Source: Arthrobacter sp. ISL-72
GTDB lineage: Bacteria; Actinomycetota; Actinomycetes; Actinomycetales; Micrococcaceae
Assembly (NCBI RefSeq): GCF_018613755.1
Contig: NZ_JAGGPP010000008.1
Coordinates: forward strand, 186,001-250,000
DNA: 64,000 nt
Direction: 5' to 3'
Under the pieces are notes generated by a model. It worked only from the letters and a program-made list of their open reading frames with translations. It did not search any database and had not been told where the DNA came from. Position 1 is the stretch's first letter. Every line of letters begins with the position of its first letter. Shown here in pieces: positions 35,901 through 43,906 of the stretch. The translations under genes and the position numbers were made by a program.

Positions 35901-36072
35901 ACTTACTGACCACCCACACACCACCGTCGTTCAACTCCACCTCAGTGGTCTTGAACCCCGGATAAATCACCGCACCAGCCACCAACGCAGCACCAGCCAC
36001 CGCAAAAACAGTGCCCGAGACCAACTTCCTGCGGCGCTCCCTGAGACCCAGCTTGCCGAACAGAGTTGTCAC
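29962..36072 (-). CDS. giant surface protein 1: propeller-like module, Ig-like repeats, FN3 repeats, Cys tip
   Basis: This 2,036-residue type II membrane protein has a short basic cytoplasmic tail, one TM segment (about 19-37), a region of about 330 residues with a beta-propeller-like repeat feel, then about eleven Ig-like/cadherin-like repeats carrying variants of DNDSDPDGD. About five FN3-like domains (for example ALLNWTAPADRGSPITTYTV) and a C-terminal tip of about 85 residues with four Cys follow. It probably spans the cell wall and displays the tip. The GTG start at 36070-36072 lacks a strong ribosome site. It corresponds to the fn3 gene of the Bifidobacterium PFNA cluster. The first third is almost identical to that of the neighbouring paralogue. 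An adhesin or wall-stress role is inferred, not shown. Confidence 0.88.
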   Translation of the reverse strand: MTTLFGKLGLRERRRKLVSGTVFAVAGAALVAGAVIYPGFKTTEVELNDGGVWVVSKSRNAVGRLNYPSRVLDGAVTPASTTFDILQNSGNVFVDDETGSTLNQVSPASMQLGGDKQLPGAAEVSFGSEVISVTDAAKGKVWALSPSTVNGFDEEASEPALVGSEGLVSAVGTDNRIYSADPKSGQVTVTSVDANGEVTASESGTWDGLRGAGDLQLAVVGDKPVVLDAGRGKLFLPGGRELALADAQDARLQQSGAASEAVAVATRKALLKQPLDGSTAKTVTFGGEGVPAEPVQLGGCVHAAWAGANKYVRDCVNDADDKNVEVPKASASPSYVFRVNRDLVVLNDVNSGNVWLVNQNMQLVNNWDDVIPPKNQSNDQDQESADNNTINILPDRTKPNRPPETKPDAVGVRPGRTTVLSILDNDSDPDGDVLTASVGGSGPAAGTLQNIYGGTAFQITVPADAKPGSETFGYNAADGRGLSAGGQISLNVVGPDENKPPVFKRGDPTAMLVEQGKTVSQNILTDWTDPDGDDLVLMDAKADNEQDQVKVRRDGLLTYQDSGAAPGKKTVTVSVWDGRDTTTGQVVVNVQPPGALAPVVNADHVTAVVGQDLVIAPLKNDVDPNGGALRLAQVEASGPAELGPVTDGGTFTFRSETAGPVYLTYIASNGPQSSQGLIRVDVESGKDTGDPVAVHDVALMPTGGSVLLDPLANDSDPSGGVLVLQSVKLPENATASVSVIDHSVLRITDVFGTKEPFTFEYTMSNGRKSATGSVSVVPVPAPAVVEAPQPKPDEVNVRVNDVVTIPVLANDTHPQGEKLSLDPVLPQAVADADGKSFVSEDTLRFIAGPQPKTVRAIYNAVDPQGQKSAAAVTIHILPLEGAENSRPQPKNLTARVVAAGTVRIPVELEGIDPDGDSVQLTGIDSTPGMGTAVVGSNFIDFTAAGDGAGTDTFRYQVVDRQGAVNTGTVTVGIAPRGDANQKPTPVDDDVQVRPGRQIAVDATGNDTDPDGDPIGVPSDGIEAPAELQATVSKASGRLILQAPVREGTVNVRYTVADDRGATTQAAIRVNVKADVPLRAPIARDDRVTSAQTLGKTAVDVPVLKNDEDPDGVGENLKIATDTATARPGTDGNMIVELTEQPQLIPYSVEDVDGQKSTAIIWVPGLGQQVPTLARDEVLEVTAGQSLTVDLKEWVKVRDGRSPRLTQTDRIKLIGSDGGDPVAGNGTAIKYTAGQDYVGPGSISFEVTDGSGPDDAQGLKSTLSIRTKVLPDPNRNNPPTILGSSVEVPKGESADTDLGRLTSDPDRDDVDNMKYELVGDSPAGFSARIDGRTLKTSVDGATATGTSGAVQVKAKDPRGLEATATFQLAVTASNRPKPVASDDVEDNAAAGKTVPLNVLANDSNPFPETPLKIISAGVETGLGNAEVAGETVNVTPAEGFTGTMVVSYTVEDKTGEASRNATARIRLTVKDEPAAPATPQAQSVGDRTALLNWTAPADRGSPITTYTVYGEGGYKQDCPANSCTLNNLVNNTKYHFQVTATNEFGESDKSPASAEVRPDVKPDTPAAPALKFGDKQLTVTWAAPASKGSAVKSYDLEISPAPAGQNAQIQNLTSLSYVWKGLQNGVAYKIRVLARNDAKEPSEWSTYSAAETPAGVPVTPAAPTASQAGSVGTQSQLKVNWAAPNNNGDAISAYTLTTLRGGAAVATQQVSGTSQNVTVDNSESDYTFTVSATNKAGTSGTSAQSAAVRAAGKPDMVGTPSASLVDTNGDGGKIDVRFPVLTAAQRNGSTAGEITYKYRLTSGSGSGNIPAGGGVVPAPNGSDTAVVVWAVSSRSSTAGDASPASNVVNPYGIAFAPTVTGSNSSGVGDKTVSWTWTQPSGNGRPASGYQYSLDNGPWTNTDARSFSKSVGFSETHRLEVRAISANQPGRIGSDTSRSGAEPPPPGPRLWNVTVRVNSCLEEAKGSGDHWAGGNCSSYMMPQGSNLGLECYRDGWGSNRWFYIYEKDGSRWTNRYRFIRADTITGSTAGMGSCPSSY
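34955..36015 (-). repeat. near-identical N-terminal module, copy 1
   Basis: This 1,061-base block aligns without gaps to 41263-42323. By eye I count about 25 mismatches, 15 of them clustered at 35520-35560. No mismatch was found over 422 bases at 35594-36015. It encodes the TM segment and the propeller-like module. Outside the block the two giant genes diverge strongly. Codons inside it favour GGT, GTG, TTG and GCG, whereas flanking code prefers C-ending codons. Confidence 0.9.
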
Positions 36073-36236
36073 CAGTTTTCAAATCCCTCAAAACTCACAG
36101 CCGCCCCCAGAGCAGCTTGTCCAAAGGCCCGGTACCGGGCTCTCTGTTTCCCGCGATAGCCTACCCAACCATCCGCGCAACCGCGATGGGGAGCGGTCCC
36201 CACCCGGCTGACCGGCGGCTCCTTCCGTCACGAGTC
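36073..36236 (-). promoter_or_regulatory. spacer between the two giant genes with candidate promoter
   Basis: This 164-base gap has a minus-strand TAGGCT at 36158-36163, a fair -10 about 85 bases before giant gene 1. It also has a small GGGGA/TCCCC hairpin near 36186-36200 after giant gene 2. The second copy may therefore be transcribed on its own. The -35 is weak. Confidence 0.35.
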
Positions 36237-39200
36237 TCAGCACGGAGGCACGCCCGCGTTGCCTGGTTCCCCAAGCGTTGTGGATCCCGCCACCACATAG
36301 CGGCCCACGTTGCGTGTTGAGCCCGCTTCCAGCCGGTACCACGTGCGAATGGGGTTAGGGGTCCAGTAGTCGCTCTGCACGATGTAGCAACGCACCACCA
36401 TACGGTCGGCGTCTGCCACATAGGCCCATGGTTCCCGGTGGGCGTTGACGCCGTCGCAGTCGAAGTAGGGCGCCGGCCGGTAGTTCGCGCCGCCGAGGGT
36501 ATAGGTGCATAACCGGACGAAGTCCGGGTCGGCAGAGCTGAGCCTGGTGGTCCATTCGCCCCGCTGGCCGGACCTCGCACTGGCTTCCGCGACCGGGCCG
36601 CCCTGGCCCAGTGAGTTGAATGTCTGGACCCTGATGCTGTGGCTTTCCTCGAAGCCGCCGGTATTGATCACACGGCTTCCGGACGGCGCAACAGTTTCCC
36701 AGTTGGGATTCCCGTCGATGCTGATCCGGGTGGAGGCGACATCGTTGGTAGCGGTGGACGGCGAACTCCAATTCAAGGTCAGCGACCGCTGGTTCATGCC
36801 GCCGTTGGTGCCGGACGCCGACGGCGTGCCGGGTGAACCGTAGGGCGTGGCCGATGCCCCGGCGCTGCCGTCGGAGCTCGGCGCCACCGTCGAGTGCGCG
36901 ATTACCGTGACGGTGGTCGCCGCCCCGTTGGTGAATCCGCCGACCGTTTGCCCGGGTTTGATGGGGCCGCTTTGTCCTGTGCTGGCGTTGTATGTGTAGC
37001 TGACTTCGCTGTACGCCGAACCGTTGCGTTCGGCGGCACTAAGTTCGCGGAAATTGATGGTGACCTGCCGACCTGCTCCACCGGTATTGGCCGCCACGGC
37101 GCTGACACCCGAGACCTGGTCCAGCTTGCCGGTGGCGCGCCGGGGCGCTGACGGCTGGCTGACGGGCCCCTTGCCCGCCTTGTTTTCCGCCTGAACGGTG
37201 AATGTGTACGACGCCTCTGAGTTGTTCGCTGTGAAGTTGGCTGTCCGCACCGTCCCGGGCACCACCTGGGTCTGGGTGTTTCCGTCGCCGCCGCTCATGG
37301 TGACGTAGTAGTTCTTGATCGCGTCACCGTTGGTATCGGGCTCGGTCCAGTTGACCTTCAGCTGGTTGGAGGTGCCGACGGCGGAGGCCACCGCCGTCTT
37401 CGGCGCCGCCGGGGCCGCCGGGATGCCGGCGGGGTTGTCCTCGGCGGAGTAGATCCCCCAGTCGGACGGCCCCAGTTCGTTGACGGCCTGGGCACGGACT
37501 TTGTACCGTACGCCGTTGGTCAGGCCGGGCCACGTGTAGCTGAGGCCGGTCGCGCCGTTCTTCACGGCGATGCCGCTGGCCGGCGGCGGTGAGATCTCCA
37601 GGTTGTAGCTCTTGACGGCGGAGCCTTCGGTTTTTGCCGGGGTCCAGGTGATCGCCATGTTCTGGTCGCCGGCCTTGACGGCGGGCGCCTCGGGCGGGGA
37701 CGGCTTTTCGTCGGGCCTGATTTCGTTCGACGCCGGAGAGGGCGCCGACTCGTTCACCTCATTGGTGGCAGTCACGGTGAAGACGTACTTCACGTCGTTC
37801 GTCAGCCCGGTGAGGGTGCAGGTGGTGGTCGGGCAGTCCTGGGTGAAGCCGGCCGAACGGACGGTGTACTTGGTGATGGGAGCTCCGTTGTCGGAAGGAG
37901 GAGCCCACTTCAGGACGGCTGTCCGGCTGCGCACGTCGGTGGCGCTGGGGGCGGACGGAGCATCCGGGTTGTCCCGCACGGTGATAAGCACCCGGCCGCT
38001 GGCCTGCCGGCTCGGATCCTCGGTTTTATCGAGCACCGTATAGCGGACTACCATCACGCCCTTGAAGCCGTTGGCGGGTGTGACACTGATGGAGTCCCTG
38101 GCAACGGCCGGCGCTCCGGCAGCCGATCCGGTTTCCACGGTTGCCGAAACGATCTTCAGCGGGGTGTCGCTGAACGGGTTGGAGTCGTTGGCCAGCACGT
38201 TGATGGTTTCGGTCTTGCCTGCGTTGGACTTTTCGACCACGTCTTCGTTGGCTACCGGCAGCGGACGGTTGGACGCGACGACGGCGGCTGTCACAGTCGC
38301 CTTGACCGGCTCCGAGCGGCCGTCCGTCACCTTCAACGGAATCGCGCCCTTGCGTCCGGGTGTGAGGGCGGAGTCTGCAGAGACTTTGAGGTACGCGCCT
38401 TCCAAACTGGCGTTGAAGCCCTCCGGCATGGTCCCGTCGAACTCGAATTTGAGCTTGTCCTTGTCCCCGTCGTCGACGTCTTTGGCGAGGTTCCCCAGGT
38501 CCAGGCTTGCCGTTTCGCCCTTGGGCACATCGAAGTCGGTGCCGCTGAACGTTGGCGGGTGGTTGGCGTTGGGATCCGGGATCACCCGGGTGCTGATGGT
38601 AAGCGTGGATTTCAGGCCCTGCGGATCATCCGGACCGGAGCCGTCCGTCACTTCGAAAGTTACGGAGCCCGGGCCTACGTAGTCCTTCAGGGCCGCGTAG
38701 CGCAGCGCATTGCCCTCGCCCGCGATGATGTTCTGCGTATCGGCGCCTTGAACCTTGACCCTGTCCGCCTGGGTGATCCGCGGCGTCCGGCCTTCCCGGA
38801 CACGGACGAATTCCTTCAGGTCCAGGCTGATTTCCTTGCCGGCCATGACCTCCACGGTGTCCGTCCTGGCAAGGCTCGGGTACTGGTCTCCTTGTCCCGG
38901 GACCCAGATGACCGCCGTCGCGCTTTGCCCGTCGACGTCGGTCACCGTATAGGGCACCAACTGGTCGGCCGGGACGAGGGTCACCACGACGTTGCCGTCC
39001 GTGCCGACGCGCGCGTTGGGGTTGCCGTCGGGAAGGCTGATGGCGAGATCGGCGGCCACTCCATCCGGGTCGGAATCGTTTTTCAGGACCGGCACATCGA
39101 CGGCAGCCTTGCCCAGCGTCTCGGCAGCTGTGACAACGTCATCCTTGGCGGCGGGGGCCTTCAGCGCCGCGTCGGGACTCACCCGGACGCGGATCACCGC

Positions 39201-42200
39201 GCTTGCCTGCGTCTTCCTGGTGTCCTGGATCTTGTAGCCGACGCTTTCATTCCCGGTGGTCCCGGGTACGGTCAGCATCACCTTGCCGCCGTCAGCGGCC
39301 TCGGCTTTGAGTTCAGGACGTGCTTCGAACCCGTTTAAGGCCAGGCTTATGGGGTCACCGTCCGGGTCCGAGTCGTTGACCAGGGCATCGACGGCGATTT
39401 GGCGGCCGGGCCGGACGTCGACCGAGTCGTCCACCGCGATCGGTTTCTGGTTGTTGGCTTCCGGCGGCGCGACCCCGACGATGACGGTTGCCGTGTTTTC
39501 GGCCCCGATCCGGTCACGGACGCGGTAGGTGAAGGTGTCCGTGCCGGCCGCGTTGGCGCTGGCCGTGAACTCCAGATAACCGTCCCGGACGATGGCGGTC
39601 CCCATTTCGGGCGCCTTGTCCACGCCGATCAGTTGCACGGAGTCGCCGTCGGCGTCGATGCCGTCCAGCGGCACCGGCACCCGCACAGCCATCCCGGCCA
39701 CAACGCGTGCAGTGAGGTTCTTCGGCTCCGGGCGAGTGTTCCGCTCATCGTCGCGGGCCCGGATGTGGATGGTCACCTGTTGGGAGTCGGACTGCCCGGA
39801 CTCGTTGGTGACCTTGTAGATCGCGTAGACGGTCCTGGCAACGTCACCGGCAATGAAACGCAGGCTGTCGCCGGCCGTGAAGATCCGGCCGGCCCCGGCG
39901 TCGGGTGCCTGCGCCACTTCGGCTTCGAGCGTGAGCTTTCCGCCGTCGGGATTGGCGTCATTGTCCAGCACGGGGATGGTGACCACGTCGGCCGTCCGGA
40001 CCACTGCCTCGTCCGGCTTGGCCTGCGGGGCCTGCAGTTTCGACGGGGCGGGGACCAGCAGGATGGCAATCTCGCCGGTGGCTGAAGTCTTCCCGTTCGA
40101 AATCGAGTAGTTGACGCTCAGCTGCCCCTCGGCCCTGTTGTCGGTGATCCTGACCACCGAATGGTCTAGCACTGCCACGCTCACGGGCAGCCCGTCCGCT
40201 GCGGTCACGGACTGCACCACCAGTACCCCGCCGGAGGGGTCGGAGTCGTTGCCGAGGACATCGACCAGGACGCTGCCGCTGCTGGGCAGCAGTGCGGTGT
40301 CGCGCACAGCCACCGGTGCACCGTCCCCGCCGCCGGCCACGACGTCGACACGGACAAGTTGCTGGGCGCTGGCCGGACCGTTGGTCACCATGTAGGTGAC
40401 GTAATGCGTCCCCTGCGCCATGGCATTGAAGGTGAACGTCTGCTGGTCAGCGCCGATGGTTGCGGTGGAGTTGCCGTCGGGCGCGACCTGGGCGAGGCGC
40501 AGCGCGCCGCCCTGCGGGTCGGTGTCGTTCTTGACCGGAGCTATCACGGTGTCCACGCCGGCAACGGCGACGACGTGATCGGCGTTCGCTAGGGGCGGCA
40601 ACGCGCCGGGGGCCCGGACGTCGACCGTGATTTTGCCCTCGGTGGTGGCCCGGCCGTCGCCCATCATCACCGACAGGATCTTGCGGCCCGGCTCCGTTCC
40701 GCCGTCCTGGAAGCTGAGCAGGCCGTCGGGACGGACCTTCACCTGGTCGCGGGAGTCGCTGCTGGCGGCCTGGACAACGTACAGGTCGTCGCCGTCGGGG
40801 TCGATCCAGTCCGTAAGGATGTTCTGCGTGACAGCCTTGCCTGCCTGCACCACCAGCGTGGTGTTCCGGTTCGGCTTTTGCTGCGGGGCGGAGTTTTCAC
40901 CGGGCGGAACGATGTTGAGGGTGACGTCCGTGGCCGCGGAGAGGCCCCTTCCGTCGTCGACCGTGTATTTGAAGCTTTCCGAACCGGTTCTGTCCGCAGG
41001 GACGTTGACCTGGAAGCCGGTTGAACCGTAGATGGGCGAGAGGATTCCGGAACGGATGGCGTCGGGGTTACGGACGGTGAGGACGTCGCCGTCCGGGTCG
41101 GTGTCGTTGTCCAGCACGGGCAGAATGGTGGTTTTCCCTGCGCGGATGCCGAAGGTATCCGGTTTCGCATTCGGCGGGTTGTTCGGTTTGGTCCGGTCGG
41201 GCAGGACGGTCTGCTGCACCTCATCCGCCGAGTCCTTGTCCGCATCATCGGATGTCTGTTGCGGCGGGATGACGTCGTCCCAGTTGTTGACCAGCTGCAT
41301 GTTCTGGTTCACCAGCCACACATTGCCCGAGTTCACATCATTGAGCACCACCAGGTCCCGGTTCACCCGGAACACATACGACGGCGACGCACTGGCCTTG
41401 GGCACCTCGACGTTCTTGTCATCAGCATCATTCACACAGTCCCGGACATACTTGTTCGCCCCGCCCCACGCCGCATGCACACACCCGCCCAGCTGCACCG
41501 GCGCCGCCGGCACACCCTCACCGCCAAAAGTCACCGTCTTCGCCGTCGACCCATCCAACGGCTGCTTCAACAACGCCTTCCGCGTCGCCACCGCGACGGC
41601 CTCACTCGCCGGACCGGACTGCTGCAGCCTCGCATCCTGCGCATCAGCCAACGCCAGCTCACGCCCGCCCGGCAGGAACAGCTTCCCCCGCCCCGCATCC
41701 AACACCACCGGCTTATCCCCCACCACAGCAAGCTGCAGATCCCCGGCACCCCTCAACCCGTCCCAGGTCCCGGACTCCGACGCCGTCACTTCACCGTTCG
41801 CATCAACCGACGTCACCGTCACCTGACCGGATTCCGGATCCGCGGAATAGATCCGATCATCGGATCCCACCGCGGAAACCAGCCCCTCCGAGCCGACCAC
41901 CGCAGGCTCGCTGGCCTCCTCATCAAACCCGTTCACCGTCGACGGCGACAACGCCCACACCTTGCCCTTGGCCGCATCCGTGACGGAAATAACCTCCGAA
42001 CCAAAGCTCACCTCCGCCGCACCCGGCAACTGCTTGTCCCCGCCCAGCTGCATGCTCGCAGGCGAAACCTGGTTCAACGTCGAACCCGTCTCGTCATCAA
42101 CAAACACGTTCCCGGAATTCTGCAGGATATCGAAGGTCGTGCTGGCAGGAGTCACCGCACCATCAAGCACCCGCGACGGATAATTCAGCCGGCCCACCGC

Positions 42201-42398
42201 GTTCCTGGACTTACTGACCACCCACACACCACCGTCGTTCAACTCCACCTCAGTGGTCTTGAACCCCGGATAAATCACCGCACCAGCCACCAACGCAGCA
42301 CCAGCCACCGCAAAAACAGTGCCGCGGAGAATCCGGTTGCGCCGCCGACGCAGCACTGGTTCTGATTTAGGCCGCACGGAACGCAGTAGCCGTTTCAT
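36237..42398 (-). CDS. giant surface protein 2, tandem paralogue of giant protein 1
   Basis: This 2,053-residue protein has the same plan as its neighbour: basic cytoplasmic tail (different sequence, MKRLLRSVRPKSEPVLRRRR), TM segment (about 27-46), the shared propeller-like module, about eleven Ig-like repeats (VLDNDTDPDGDVLTV and variants), FN3-like domains (AVLKWAPPSDNGAPITKYTV) and a Cys-bearing C-terminal tip of different sequence. The ATG at 42396-42398 is preceded by GGTGGGGGAAA. The repeats align with those of copy 1 one for one but at only moderate identity. It sits between the adenylate cyclase gene and copy 1, all on the minus strand. The tips differ in spacing of Cys and length, suggesting different ligands. 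Confidence 0.88.
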   Translation of the reverse strand: MKRLLRSVRPKSEPVLRRRRNRILRGTVFAVAGAALVAGAVIYPGFKTTEVELNDGGVWVVSKSRNAVGRLNYPSRVLDGAVTPASTTFDILQNSGNVFVDDETGSTLNQVSPASMQLGGDKQLPGAAEVSFGSEVISVTDAAKGKVWALSPSTVNGFDEEASEPAVVGSEGLVSAVGSDDRIYSADPESGQVTVTSVDANGEVTASESGTWDGLRGAGDLQLAVVGDKPVVLDAGRGKLFLPGGRELALADAQDARLQQSGPASEAVAVATRKALLKQPLDGSTAKTVTFGGEGVPAAPVQLGGCVHAAWGGANKYVRDCVNDADDKNVEVPKASASPSYVFRVNRDLVVLNDVNSGNVWLVNQNMQLVNNWDDVIPPQQTSDDADKDSADEVQQTVLPDRTKPNNPPNAKPDTFGIRAGKTTILPVLDNDTDPDGDVLTVRNPDAIRSGILSPIYGSTGFQVNVPADRTGSESFKYTVDDGRGLSAATDVTLNIVPPGENSAPQQKPNRNTTLVVQAGKAVTQNILTDWIDPDGDDLYVVQAASSDSRDQVKVRPDGLLSFQDGGTEPGRKILSVMMGDGRATTEGKITVDVRAPGALPPLANADHVVAVAGVDTVIAPVKNDTDPQGGALRLAQVAPDGNSTATIGADQQTFTFNAMAQGTHYVTYMVTNGPASAQQLVRVDVVAGGGDGAPVAVRDTALLPSSGSVLVDVLGNDSDPSGGVLVVQSVTAADGLPVSVAVLDHSVVRITDNRAEGQLSVNYSISNGKTSATGEIAILLVPAPSKLQAPQAKPDEAVVRTADVVTIPVLDNDANPDGGKLTLEAEVAQAPDAGAGRIFTAGDSLRFIAGDVARTVYAIYKVTNESGQSDSQQVTIHIRARDDERNTRPEPKNLTARVVAGMAVRVPVPLDGIDADGDSVQLIGVDKAPEMGTAIVRDGYLEFTASANAAGTDTFTYRVRDRIGAENTATVIVGVAPPEANNQKPIAVDDSVDVRPGRQIAVDALVNDSDPDGDPISLALNGFEARPELKAEAADGGKVMLTVPGTTGNESVGYKIQDTRKTQASAVIRVRVSPDAALKAPAAKDDVVTAAETLGKAAVDVPVLKNDSDPDGVAADLAISLPDGNPNARVGTDGNVVVTLVPADQLVPYTVTDVDGQSATAVIWVPGQGDQYPSLARTDTVEVMAGKEISLDLKEFVRVREGRTPRITQADRVKVQGADTQNIIAGEGNALRYAALKDYVGPGSVTFEVTDGSGPDDPQGLKSTLTISTRVIPDPNANHPPTFSGTDFDVPKGETASLDLGNLAKDVDDGDKDKLKFEFDGTMPEGFNASLEGAYLKVSADSALTPGRKGAIPLKVTDGRSEPVKATVTAAVVASNRPLPVANEDVVEKSNAGKTETINVLANDSNPFSDTPLKIVSATVETGSAAGAPAVARDSISVTPANGFKGVMVVRYTVLDKTEDPSRQASGRVLITVRDNPDAPSAPSATDVRSRTAVLKWAPPSDNGAPITKYTVRSAGFTQDCPTTTCTLTGLTNDVKYVFTVTATNEVNESAPSPASNEIRPDEKPSPPEAPAVKAGDQNMAITWTPAKTEGSAVKSYNLEISPPPASGIAVKNGATGLSYTWPGLTNGVRYKVRAQAVNELGPSDWGIYSAEDNPAGIPAAPAAPKTAVASAVGTSNQLKVNWTEPDTNGDAIKNYYVTMSGGDGNTQTQVVPGTVRTANFTANNSEASYTFTVQAENKAGKGPVSQPSAPRRATGKLDQVSGVSAVAANTGGAGRQVTINFRELSAAERNGSAYSEVSYTYNASTGQSGPIKPGQTVGGFTNGAATTVTVIAHSTVAPSSDGSAGASATPYGSPGTPSASGTNGGMNQRSLTLNWSSPSTATNDVASTRISIDGNPNWETVAPSGSRVINTGGFEESHSIRVQTFNSLGQGGPVAEASARSGQRGEWTTRLSSADPDFVRLCTYTLGGANYRPAPYFDCDGVNAHREPWAYVADADRMVVRCYIVQSDYWTPNPIRTWYRLEAGSTRNVGRYVVAGSTTLGEPGNAGVPPC
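41263..42323 (-). repeat. near-identical N-terminal module, copy 2
   Basis: This is the partner of the block at 34955-36015, of equal length with no gaps. It starts a few codons after the gene-specific cytoplasmic tail and stops abruptly after the codons for NNWDDVIPP. The sharp edges and very high identity compared with the rest of the genes point to recent gene conversion or recombination between tandem copies. Confidence 0.9.
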
Positions 42399-42541
42399 TA
42401 CCAGTTTCCCCCACCAAAAAGTGCTGTCCGGGCGCGCAAGGACCCGCTACGCGAAACAACCGGCTCACTCCGACTATTTCATAAGACCATCAAATTTAGA
42501 AACCTGTGCAGCAGCTTACTTGGCAGCAGCTCGCGTGCGGG

Positions 42542-43906
42542 TTAGTCGAGGACGAGGCCCCGGCCGCTGCCCCGCTCCAACAGGACGGGGTGGATTTCAC
42601 CAAACCCGCGCACTTCTTCGGCCTCCTGGGGGACCAGCACAAACCGCTCGTCATTCTCCAAGGCAGCGGCGGTCATGGAATCCACCAGGACCGTGCCGGG
42701 GTCGGCCAGGGCTGTTAGCCGGGCGGCGAGATTGACCGTTGGCCCGTAGATGTCGCCAAGGCGCGAGAGGATCCGGCCCCACACCATGGCAACCCTGGCC
42801 TCGGGCAGGATCTCGTCCTCGGTCAGGGCCTGGGACAGCGCGAGGGAAATCTCCGCGCCCGCCGCCGGTGTCTCGGCAATGTAGAGGACTTCGTCGCCCA
42901 CTGTTTTCACCAGCCGGCCGCCGCCCACGGAAATGATCTCGGCGCACTTATTCTCAAAGCGCTGAACCAGCTGGGCGAGCGTCTTCTCGCTCATGCGCCG
43001 CGACAGGCTGGTGTACGAAACCAGGTCCGCAAAGCCCACGGCCCGCGCGAGCGGCAAGGGGGCGTCATCCTCGTCACCCTCACGGCCTTCTTCACTGGCC
43101 TGCAGTCCTGCTTCCGCCCGCACGGCAAGACGCTGGACACCTGCGTTCAGTTGCCGGCGCCAGGAGTAAACCAGCATTTCCTCGAGGGCATCGACGAGGG
43201 ACGGCAGTTGATTGACCAGCCGTTTGCGGGCCACCGCGTCAGGCACGCCTTGCCGATGGACCATGTCCTCCACGAGCGCTTCAACCTGCCAGACCACCAT
43301 GCGGTCAGTCATCTGTCCGATGGCACGGGTTACGGAGATGGCCGCTTCTTCGGTGAGCTTCCCTGCGCGCACCAGGTCCACAATGGTGGACAGCGCTGCC
43401 TGGTCACGTTCGGTGAAGGCGACGTCCTCGTCGCCCAGGTTGGGAAACCCGAGCGCGCGCCACAGCTTGCGCGCGGACAGCAGGGAAAGCCCGGCGCCCG
43501 CTGCCACCTCCCGGCGGCGCAGCTTGCGCTCACCGCCAAGGAGCCTGGCCTCGAGAGCCTTGGCTGCGAGCCGTTCGGCGGACAGGGTTCCGGTGGGGGT
43601 GGCATCCACCGCTACGGACTCGGCCTGCCGGTTCGCCGAAGCGGGATCATATGGGGCGGGGTCGTGCGGTATCGGGCGGGGGGCGGAGTCCATCGCTGCG
43701 GGGTTCTGCGCTGTGGAGTCGCGTACTGGCGGATCCTGTCCGAGCGACACGGGATCGAGGCTGGCCGGATCCAGCGAAACAGGGTCCAGCGTGGCGGCTG
43801 TATCCAGGACAGCGGCTTCGAGCGTGGCAGTCTCCACGACAGCGTCCGGCGGTGAGGGCATCTCAGACCGCTCCGCGTCTGCAGGTCCGGCGTTCTCAGC
43901 GCTCAT
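42542..43906 (-). CDS. class III adenylate cyclase with regulatory N-terminal domain
   Basis: This cytoplasmic cyclase of about 454 residues resembles the mycobacterial Rv1264/Rv2212 group. A low-complexity start with repeats of LDPxS type (LDPVSLDPASLDPVSL) is followed by an all-helical regulatory domain (about 100-280) and a C-terminal catalytic domain. Catalytic residues are present: the metal Asp in FADLVSYT, Lys and Asp in LVKTVGDEVLY, and Asp, Asn and Arg in GDIYGPTVNLAARL, which fits ATP as substrate. The ATG at 43904-43906 is eight bases after AGAAGG, so I prefer it over the GTG at 43915. In Rv1264 the regulatory domain senses pH. It overlaps the PH-domain gene by 11 bases. cAMP control of the giant genes is possible. 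Confidence 0.92.
   Translation of the reverse strand: MSAENAGPADAERSEMPSPPDAVVETATLEAAVLDTAATLDPVSLDPASLDPVSLGQDPPVRDSTAQNPAAMDSAPRPIPHDPAPYDPASANRQAESVAVDATPTGTLSAERLAAKALEARLLGGERKLRRREVAAGAGLSLLSARKLWRALGFPNLGDEDVAFTERDQAALSTIVDLVRAGKLTEEAAISVTRAIGQMTDRMVVWQVEALVEDMVHRQGVPDAVARKRLVNQLPSLVDALEEMLVYSWRRQLNAGVQRLAVRAEAGLQASEEGREGDEDDAPLPLARAVGFADLVSYTSLSRRMSEKTLAQLVQRFENKCAEIISVGGGRLVKTVGDEVLYIAETPAAGAEISLALSQALTEDEILPEARVAMVWGRILSRLGDIYGPTVNLAARLTALADPGTVLVDSMTAAALENDERFVLVPQEAEEVRGFGEIHPVLLERGSGRGLVLD

Noticed and set aside
29962..36072. Giant protein considered as an LPXTG sortase substrate
   Set aside because: The C-terminus has no LPXTG motif, hydrophobic segment or basic tail. The membrane anchor is at the N-terminus.
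34955..42323. The 1,061-base duplicate considered as an insertion sequence or other mobile element
   Set aside because: It has no terminal inverted repeats, target duplication or transposase and is in frame within both genes. Gene conversion explains it better.
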